Origin: Coprinopsis marcescibilis | Lineage: Eukaryota > Basidiomycota > Agaricomycetes > Agaricales > Psathyrellaceae | Assembly: GCA_004369085.1 (NCBI GenBank) | Contig: ML210508.1 | Span: 1 to 19,532 of the forward strand | Direction of reading: 5' to 3' | DNA length: 19,532 bases | In this document: in pieces, positions 9,969 through 18,300 of the stretch | How the letters are laid out: each line of letters opens with the position of its first letter | Numbering within the stretch: the first letter of the stretch is position 1 | Program-made: the position numbers and the translations under genes | The notes under the pieces: model-generated | Database searches by the model: none | The model's input: only the letters and a program-made list of their open reading frames with translations | What the model was told of the DNA's origin: nothing

Positions 9969-11707
9969 ATGGACTCGCTGATCGACCCTGTATTGCAGTG
10001 AGTGGTCGCCCTCCGGACGTCATAGCCGCTATTTTCGACCACTTACTGACTTACCCCTCATAAGCTCTGGCCCAACGGTACATCCAATATGCCACATCTT
10101 CAGCGAATGCTCACCAATGACTCCACCCAACTAGCTCATCGGGTCTCAGCTTTGCTTCCTCTTGATGGGGACCTTCCTTATTCAACTTTGTAGGTTTCGC
10201 CCTAGCCTTCGGTTTAAACCGTCAACTGACATACCTAAAAACCAGATCATTACTTTACCTGGTACTCTGGAGACAAGCGGCGCATCAAGGCGTTAGGTCC
10301 GCCCACTTTACCAATCTAAAGATCTATGGTATCTCTTACTTACTGGTCTTTCTTAGTGTGCTTCGTAGCTCTGGAGGAGCTTGTCAGTATTGTTATAATC
10401 GCGGACAATGCTTGGCATACCCTGATACGCAACGCTGTGGCCCAAGGTACCCCCACTCCATCGGCGACATCCCCAGCTAATCCCGTCTTGAACGGAATGG
10501 GTAAGTAGGGTTCGCCGTCTACGTACACCTTCCTCTGACAGACTTTAGTGGCGTTCTGTGTTCAGGGCTTCTTTGCATGGTGAGTTCAGTGACTTGGTCA
10601 CAGGCCTTGGGGGATTTATTTCTTTCCGCAGGCGCGTCTATTCCCTACGCCAACGATTTTATGACCTTGTCGCCGTAGTTGTCATTCTTCTGGTCAGTAT
10701 CTCCTTGAAATCAGTGAGACTCTTGCGCTGGGGCTAAATATAACTCTTATCAATGAAGCTATCACTCCTGCAATTCGGAGCGTCCGTAGGAGTTACTGTT
10801 GCAGTACATTTATCTTCGCTTAGCTTGGTCGATATCTTTGCTAATATCTTCTATAGTTCATCCAGCTGAACAATGACGTGCGAAACATCGACAAGCTCGG
10901 GCTTCCAATTGGATTGACGCTCGGTGCCAGCCTTGCTTGCGATACCCTTATTACCATTGCCATCGTCGCCTTAGTATGTGGTTACGTTCATTATTCTGCT
11001 TCCGCTTCAAGTTACTCATTTCCATCCTTCAAATCAGTTTACTCGCTACAGAAATGCCATTTCAAGGACAGGCACCAGGTCAATCTTGGGGACGCTGACG
11101 GTCAATACGATCCAGTCCGGAGCTCTCCTTACGCTGTTCGCCCTCTTGAACGTTATTTTCTACTATGCCAGGCCAGGCGACTCTATTCATCTCGCTATGT
11201 AAGTTTTCACAAGCTTTCCCTGTTCCTTCATGGTCTAATGCCGTTGCCTGGATAGTCATTGGTTAATCGGTCGAGTGTAAGTGAGCACATTAGCTCTACC
11301 TGAGACGATTCTCACTTCATGCACCATCCAGATACGCCAACGTTCTTCTTTCCTCTCTCAACCATCGCAAGAATATGCGCAACGAGCAGGAGATATCTGC
11401 GGTCAACAATCCCAGTCTCCCATCTGGTGCTTTCAAATTCTCCACCGTGGCCACCAATCGTACAGCTCTGGTCGACGCGAAGTCTTCTAACGGTGCCCCT
11501 GAGGCTATCCAGCTGGGGACTTTAAATATAGTCAATGGCTCACGCGAGGAGAAATATCCCGTGGATGGACGGTCTCGACGATCATCGCACAGTCTTATGA
11601 AAACTCAGGAGAAGGCCCATCGGCCTGGTGTAGTCATCTCCGTGTCGACAGAGGTAGACCGTCACGGGGACATCGAGGGGGGTGGTAGAGGCTTTACAGT
11701 CAAGTAG
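9969..11707 (+). CDS. Seven-helix membrane protein with DUF6534-type C-terminal part (tandem copy 2)
   Basis: Twelve exons: 9969-9997, 10065-10077, 10135-10189, 10246-10296, 10357-10500, 10549-10579, 10632-10692, 10759-10803, 10857-10973, 11038-11198, 11256-11276 and 11332-11707. The sum is 1104 bases, or 367 residues. Exons 2, 3, 6, 7, 8, 9, 10 and 11 have exactly the lengths of the copy at 6686-8294, and all phases agree. Shared marks include SL(x)nDP(I/V)L, GPT, ADNAWHTLI beside AENAWTSLV, PANPVL beside PANPIL, CVQGFFAWR beside SVQCFFAWR, CDTLIT beside CDSLIT, and YANVLLSSLN beside YANVLVASLN. Seven helices occupy roughly residues 10-240. The hydrophilic tail (about 253-367) is much longer than in copy 1. 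The exon 8 acceptor is a weak AAG. No function is known for the family; a receptor or sensor role would be a guess. Confidence 0.85.
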
Positions 11708-12697
11708 CCGTTCAGTCTGCTGGACCCAGGTCCCAGGACAGAGATGCCCATAGTATATAATGTTTGCCCTACCAAAGTATAATACACGGTACATTTGCCA
11801 CCTCCATGGATATACTGTATATTTGCCACTTCCGTGGACACTTCCACATAATGCTGTCGCAGAATTCCTGAGAGCGAGCCGGAACAAGTTGAAGCTTGAA
11901 GCTGTGCTTCTCAGGGAATGCCGAGGTCCTATACAGATTTCCCGGCCCTTGCCGAAAGAACGCACCTACAATGCTCTGGGTTCCCAAGTGGTTTCTCGAA
12001 ATAACGACCAAACGCTCAGTTCAAAACCACAGATTTATTGCAATTTTCTCCTGATGCATGCGACTATGTACACAATGTCGTTCAAGGCCTATTCCGAATG
12101 ACAGAATGAACACCAGAATATACCACCAGGCTCATTGGATGCCTACGAGGCGGCACCCGTCTCACTCGCCCACACAAGAGCCGGGCCTGGGGCAGCGATT
12201 TGAAATTTATCAATTATATGCTAATACGAATGTCTCTACTTAGCCCTTTCTAATCAGACAGGGATCAAAGATGATGTACATATTGTGTTCTGAACATGAA
12301 TGTGGCCGCTCCGAGTCAGTATCACTCTCGCGACGCACATGCTCCAACTCAGAATCGAGAAGTTAGTGCCGTACTGCGTACGCCTTATTTGTGTTGCCTC
12401 AGCCCACAACATACTCGATATTTTAATGAAAATGCCCCTCATTATTCTGAAAGCATTGCAAAATTATTACCTGGTATAACCTTTCTGAACATTGTAACTG
12501 AACGTCCCACATTCATTGTTGTACTTTAGGATCCCCATTGTGAGGAAGGCTCACAACATTACATTAGACTCCGTGCCCGATCGCCCCGGCAATATGGCGC
12601 ATGCGCTTCATAGCCTCCAAGAGTCTGCGAGCAAACGCCGTGGCGCACAGACATTGTTGGGCGCTGATGAAATCAACTACTGATTGATTGTCCAACA
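11708..12697. other. Gene-free stretch left of the MITE
   Basis: About 990 bases follow the second tandem gene. The open frames here are short and overlapping, with no motif or exon chain, so I call none. There is one imperfect direct repeat (11793-11812 and 11821-11840, 17 of 20 bases equal) and a small hairpin with a 7 bp stem at 12538-12556. AT content rises toward the mobile element. Confidence 0.4.
11793..11840. repeat. Imperfect 20-base direct repeat, two units
   Basis: The units ATTTGCCACCTCCATGGATA (11793) and ATTTGCCACTTCCGTGGACA (11821) differ at three positions and begin 28 bases apart. They lie about 85 bases beyond the stop codon of the second tandem membrane-protein gene, probably in its 3' untranslated or flanking region. 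No role is evident. Confidence 0.6.
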
Positions 12698-12699
12698 TA

Positions 12700-12734
12700 C
12701 ATCAGCAAAAAGGTAGGTTTCTTACTCTATATTG
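12700..12734 (+). repeat. Left 35 bp terminal inverted repeat of the MITE
   Basis: It begins CATCAGC and ends CTATATTG. It is an exact reverse complement of 13307-13341 and is preceded by the TA duplication at 12698-12699. Confidence 0.9.
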
Positions 12735-13306
12735 GTTGATATTACAATATAGACAATATATGAGTGTCAGTACAATATATTCCAGTTGCTAAAATATAGT
12801 GTAGTCAATGTTGCAAGATTCCAAGGATATTACAATTATATTTGATATCTTGCGACAAATAACCTTTGCTGCAATGAAATAAATAATTTACTGTGATATA
12901 GAGAAGACAGCCGCTGGAAATATTGCGGAGGGGGCATCGAGACTGACCTTAGACTCTGTTTATCGCACTGAATTGAAATGAGAACTCACCAGACAGCATC
13001 AAACAACATTTTACAAGTAGGGGGGAAGGAGTTGAAAGGGCGAACGTCGATACCTGCTGAACGAGACGTTGGCAGGGCAGTTGTTGGAAGAGTCGCGCTG
13101 TTCCTGGTTTGACGACATCTGGCGTTGGTCTAGCAGCCCCTACGGCATCCACTGCCGGGATCTTAAATTGTAGGGAAAATTGTAAGATTAAACATCCTGG
13201 CAATTATGCTGCGATTATTGTAGCATAGCCAGTATAATTGTAACATTCATTTATCTTGCCACAAACGTTTGTTTCGTGCAATCATCGTTTAAAATTGCAA
13301 TATGTG

Positions 13307-13341
13307 CAATATAGAGTAAGAAACCTACCTTTTTGCTGATG
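13307..13341 (-). repeat. Right 35 bp terminal inverted repeat of the MITE
   Basis: It is an exact reverse complement of 12700-12734 and is followed by TA at 13342-13343. Outside the TA the two flanks differ, which fixes the element boundaries. Confidence 0.9.
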
Positions 13342-13343
13342 TA

Positions 13344-13675
13344 CCTTTTGTGTCGTTCGGGTTTCACAGCCAAGCCTAGCCCTGGCCCCTGTGATTATTC
13401 TTAGCCCCACCGCCTCATTATCGTATTGCGGTGATCCGGCTTTCGCAAATGCACAACAGCCTATGTACCCACCAGCGCTGTTATAGCCAGCCAGGTTCCC
13501 CACAGTCAGCAGCGCCCATCACCACCAACCACCACCACCACCACCAACACCACCACCACCACCACCTACTCGAGAGCCCGGCGCCCAAGAGCTTGACACT
13601 ACACACTACAGCTAGTCCCAACACCCAGTCTACTAGTCACCTACCCGGACCTGCTCCTCGTGCACGATTCGAACA
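13344..13675 (+). promoter_or_regulatory. Promoter and leader of the metalloprotease, between MITE and start codon
   Basis: These 332 bases are all the sequence between the mobile element and the ATG of the protease gene. No TATA box is seen. The second half is C- and A-rich and includes the ACC microsatellite, as expected for a fungal leader rich in pyrimidine and CA. Part of the original upstream control region may now lie beyond the inserted element. Confidence 0.45.
13519..13566 (+). repeat. ACC microsatellite in the protease leader
   Basis: About 48 bases are built almost only of ACC triplets with a few AAC or extra-C interruptions. They lie some 110 bases upstream of the protease ATG, probably within the 5' leader. 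Confidence 0.85.
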
Positions 13676-15091
13676 ATGCGTTTTCAACTTGCCGCCATTC
13701 TAACCCTCTCTGCCTCGCTCGCCCACGTCAACGCCCTCATTCCTGTCTTCCCCCAACACAGCTTCAACAACGGCCAGGAAGGAGGTAACTCGGGCAACAG
13801 GACGCTGGACGTCGATGGATTCGACCGCCCGTAAGCCAAGCACATGCTCCTCCACTGTGATATGCGCATGCTAAACGTTTGGACGCGTATAGGGAAGTAG
13901 GGTGCGGCAACATCCCCGACCACCAACAAGTCAACAAGCGTGAGCGCTCCTTCCGCCGAATGCGTCAAGCCCACCGAACTTCCGGTCGCAAACCCGAGGG
14001 GGTGTCATTCAGCGTGCACTGGAACGTCGTCGCAGCCGACGAGAGGCCAGAGAAAGGCTGGCTAGAGTGCGTCCCACATATATATCCATACACACACCCA
14101 CAGCTGACTCACACTCTCCACTAACCATCCCGCTCACCTCCCATCCACTGCGATTTTCAGGGACTGGCAGATCCGCAAATCAATGGAAATCATCAACGAA
14201 GATTTCGCCCCTGTTGGTGTTCGTTTTGAGCTCTCCGGTGTGAACTACCACAAGAATCCGGAATGGTATGGGCGAGGAGTTATGAATGACCTGTTAGTCT
14301 TTCTCCCGTTGTCCTATTCTCGAAGACCCCATTTAACGCGCATTCGATACATAGGCCATTTGACCAGCAGATGAAGCCCACAATGCACGTCGGGGACAAC
14401 CGAATGATCAACATCTTCACGCTAGGGTACGTCTCCTTCCTCCCCTCGCTTCCTCACTTCCCAAAGCCCCCTACCGCTCACATGAATTCTCCAGCGACGG
14501 CCCAGGTGGTAAACGCGGCTTCCTCGGCTACAGCACCTTCCCCGGCGGAGATCTCGGGCAAGACGGCATAATCCTCAACCACAACGCACTCTACGACGGA
14601 AACTGGGACGGAAGCAACCTCGGCCACGTTCTCACCCACGAAATCGGGCACTGGCTAGGCCTTTACCATACTTTTCAGGTCAGTATTCTAATTCATTCGT
14701 CGTTCGCGTGAAAAAACACCTACCACGAGCGCACATATTCTGACGATCCACAACTATGATAACAGGACGGCGGGAGCTGCAGTGGAGCCGGCGACCAAGT
14801 GGGCGATACCCAGATTCACAAAGAAGCGTCGTGGAAGTGCAACAGCCAAGCACCCTCAACCTGCGGAGCAAAAGACCCTGTCTGTACGTGTCATTTATCG
14901 CCATTTTACTCTTCAAAATTCAAATCTCCCTGTCTATTCGCCGTCTTATACCCCTTCATCACCCAACAACCCACTAACCCACATCCCACACAGTCAACTA
15001 CATGAACTACGTTGACGACGCCTGCAGACGCGAATTCACCCAAGGACAGATCGACCGCATGTGGGACCACATCGAGCTCTACCGATCCTAA
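13676..15091 (+). CDS. Secreted zinc metalloprotease, M43B pappalysin-like family
   Basis: Seven exons: 13676-13830, 13893-14066, 14161-14292, 14355-14426, 14495-14678, 14766-14883 and 14994-15091. They make 310 residues ending at TAA. A signal peptide is clear: MRFQLAAILTLSASLAHVNA, with a likely cut after Ala20 (V-N-A). The zinc site HEIGHWLGLYH spans residues 226-236 (HExxHxxGxxH), followed by HTFQ and the cysteine-bearing GGSCSGAGDQVGDT. The Met-turn is NYMNY (Met282), and DDACRREFTQGQ follows as in related fungal enzymes. Four cysteines after the zinc site suit two disulfides. It should be exported and cut extracellular proteins; secreted M43 enzymes are common in plant-associated and saprotrophic fungi, but the substrate here is not known. 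Length and motif order are normal for the family. It is convergent with GRC3, 282 bases apart, and has the MITE in its upstream region. Confidence 0.95.
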
Positions 15092-15373
15092 GTCCAGTAC
15101 AGCACCTCCCTGCACGTCACCAGTGGCCAAAAGTCACACAACATGTACATACCATATCTAATTCATTCTTCCGGGCCTTCCCTATCCCGACCTTGGAAAC
15201 ACATCTCAAGGTCCAATTCGGCTCTCACCATGTACTCTACACATCCATAACATTATTACCTATTTATAACGCCCATGGCGCACAATGGCATGATACTTTC
15301 CGACTCCTCTCAAATCAGTCCTAACCGACTCTTAAATTATCTTTCTCATTCTCTCAAAAAGTTCACTAATCTA
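15092..15373. other. Convergent intergenic spacer
   Basis: These 282 bases separate the stop codons of the metalloprotease and GRC3, so both 3' untranslated regions must fit here and may overlap. The right part is pyrimidine-rich on the plus strand. No distinct terminator or conserved poly(A) signal was identified. Confidence 0.5.
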
Positions 15374-18300
15374 CTACATCTGCCCTTTCCTCATCAAATT
15401 CCTCCTCACCCTCCTCCTCTCCCCACCAACAACACCAACACCCCTCCCCCACTGCAGATACGGCGCACCCCCTTGCTCCTCAACCACAACTTCACCACCA
15501 CCCTCACCAGCCCACGCCCTCCAATCCAGCAACCCCCACACAGGAATCTCAATCTCACCCTTCACAAACACCCTCCCCTCACCCAACATGAACCCTGGAA
15601 CAGGCGTAAGAACCTGCACAACCGCTTCCTGTCCCTCCCTCTCTCCACCTACACCCGCATCCCCCACATTTTCAACCACCCAAGGCGCAACACCGCGCAC
15701 GAGCGCCACACCCACACACGTCGACACATACGGCGAAGGCGGCGGCCGGCCCTGGACGTACGGGAGTCCCTTACGCCTCCGACCCCCACCTCCACCTCCA
15801 CCTTCTCCTTCACCTCCTTCACCCGCCCCACCCCACCCTTCTTCAACACTAACAAGCCCCACCAGAGCCCCATTCAACACCCTCCCAACTTCACCAGGCA
15901 CAAGATCCTCATACCCCGCACCACTCAACACAATACCATCCAAACCCTCCCCAACCTCAACCTCATACGGCACCTGCGCAACCAACGGCACATCCGTATC
16001 CCATCTCACAACCCTCGCCCTATCACGCGCACCCACCACCTTCAGCCCCCCATCTTCCCCATCCTCATCCGCACCACACCGGTCTTTATCATCCTCCTCG
16101 TTGTGGTCCCCTGCACTAGAACAGGCCCCATCCGCACTGACATCCAAACCCAAGCCACCTTCAGTCTCAAAAACCCCATAAAAATACGACAACATCGCCA
16201 CATTCCGATGATCAACAGCCGAAAACCTCTTTATCGCATACCCATCCTCCTCCGTCCTCGCAGCAGGCGGAGAGAGGTACACATACTTCGTTCCTCCCAC
16301 CTCATCCCCTCCTCCTCCACCACCTCCCAAATTCATTCCACCGCCCATCGCACCAATCGCACCAGCATCCACACCCCCAAAGGCATACCCCGCTCCCACA
16401 GCCCCATTCCCATTCCCCCTCCCATTTCCCCTCTCATATTCATTCTCGCCCCTCCCACCCAGCGCTTCAAAACAAAAAACAATGTCAGGCCGCGCCCACT
16501 CCTCAACCCTAGCAGTAAGATCTGCTCCAAGCCCTTTCGACCACCCCATAGTATTCACAACGAGGGGTACCACATCTCTAATCTTCTTCCCCTTGGCCCT
16601 GTTCTCCCTGTCAGCTTGCGCCTCCCCCTGCACATCCCCCTCAAGCTCCTCATCATCCTCCTCGTCATAGTCATCCCCTTCAACCCCCTCACAAACCGCA
16701 ACCCCATCCCTATACCTCTCCAAACAAGCCCTCACTCCCTCCAGATACAAATCAGGCACAGCCCGAGGCGTAACAGCTCCCACAAAATGGGCCGCATACG
16801 GGATCCTCAAATGCGTGAACGGCGGTCCTAAAATAAAATGGCAGTCAGTTAGCGGTTGATCCAGGAAGACGACGTTAGAGATAATAAATAGTGTAGAACC
16901 AGAACAAAAAAGATGGTTAAAACGAAGAAAGAAAAAGACAACCCCAGGGTCTGATCCAAATTGAAATTAAACAGGTACGACGGGGAGCACAACATCCCCA
17001 TCCACAAACCAGCACCAAAGCACAAACAAAAAATTACAACCCAGCCAAGCCGACGACACACAAAGGAGACCACCAATCTACTCGAAAAAACCTGAACCAT
17101 AAAACCCCAAAAATAAAGATAACCCAAATCAAATCAGGCAGGTACGACCAGGAGCGCAACATCCACCATCCACAATCAGCACCCCAAGTCCCCAAACCAA
17201 CAAACAGAACCAACGCCGACGACGCACAAAGGAAACCACCAATCTATCGAAAATAACCTGAACCATAATAACAAGCCCGAATGAGATCACCCAAATCAGG
17301 AAGGTACGACGGGGAGCACATCCACAAAACATCCACCCCAACGAAGAAAACCAATACTGTCAACACAAAAACGAAAAACCGATCGCAAAAATCAACTGAA
17401 ACACGAAACCCGAACATGAAGGCAAACCACGGATATCCAAACAAGGCAGGACCGACGAGCTGCACATCCACATCCCAGCAGCACGCCAAAACCAAAGCAC
17501 ATTCCAAAGCACAAACTGTACCGAAATCCAACCTCGACGGGGACTCGAAACACAACACCTCCCATCGCCCAAGGACTCCAAAGACGGCCGAACATCCGAC
17601 CAACATAGCTCCCACAACCACAACGGCCACGAAGAGGAAGCAGAGGTGAGCAAGTTCACGGGGGCACACAAGGATGCGTCAACGCCCCACGACCGAATGA
17701 GCAAGGAGAAAGAAGCGAAAAGCAAAAAGGCAGCAAGAGCACGACAGCACAAGCGGCCAACAACCCAACCCAAAGCCAAAGCCAGAGCCAACGAACACAT
17801 GAAACGACGAAAGAAAAGGACACATCATCCCCCCGCCTTCACATCCCTATCCCACGACACCACCCCAAGCGACGAAACCGCACCAACGCACCAACGCCGA
17901 CATCGTCTCAGGGAATCCCACAAACCCACAAACCCAAAACACAGAAAACGATAGAGTGTAGATCCAGACCCAACACGAACCCAACCGCTACTCCTGTCCT
18001 GAAACAAAGCCAAAAAAAGCGACAACAAAACGAAACGAAACGAAACGAAGGAGACAGACAGGGAGCCCGCCACTCTCCCCTTCAGCTCCTCTTCGTCTAC
18101 TCGCGCTTGTGCTCCTGCTCGCGTATTAACGCTCGCGCCTGCTCGAGCTCCTACAGCTCATCAAGCATCTCCAGGTCTAACTCGCTCGTAGTCCATGCAT
18201 CCAGCCATCTACTCGTGCTGTGCTCCTGTTGCTGCTCCTGTTGCTGCTCCTGGTGCTCCTGGTGCTCCTGTTGCTCCTGGTGCCCCTGCTGCTGCTACTG

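Larger units (their letters stand above)
12700..13341. mobile_element. MITE-like non-autonomous DNA transposon, 642 bp, TA target duplication
   Basis: The element starts CATCAGCAAAAAGG and ends with its exact reverse complement. The terminal inverted repeats are 35 bases each (12700-12734 and 13307-13341) with no mismatch. Both ends are flanked by TA (12698-12699 and 13342-13343), the target choice typical of Tc1/mariner-type elements. The interior has AT-rich arms, with the word ACAATATA three times at 12744-12779, and a more GC-rich core at about 12905-13175. No transposase is encoded, so movement would need an enzyme from elsewhere in the genome. Perfect repeat identity suggests recent insertion or amplification. 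The right end lies 334 bases upstream of the metalloprotease start codon. Family assignment rests only on TA and repeat length, so the superfamily is tentative; the element itself is well supported. Confidence 0.8.

Noticed and set aside
12538..12556. Hairpin with 7 bp stem (TTGTGAG/CTCACAA)
   Set aside because: Too short to be notable in this length of sequence; no link to the MITE ends or to a gene.
12700..13341. CRISPR array or LTR interpretation of the repeats here
   Set aside because: The repeats are inverted and terminal, with TA duplication, which fits a DNA transposon; there are no spacers and no direct long repeats.
15275..16831. 518-codon plus-strand open frame opposite GRC3
   Set aside because: It is exactly antisense to a well supported exon. 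The plus strand there is C-rich with few T, so stops are rare by composition. The product is a Pro/His/Arg/Thr/Ser-rich string without domains.
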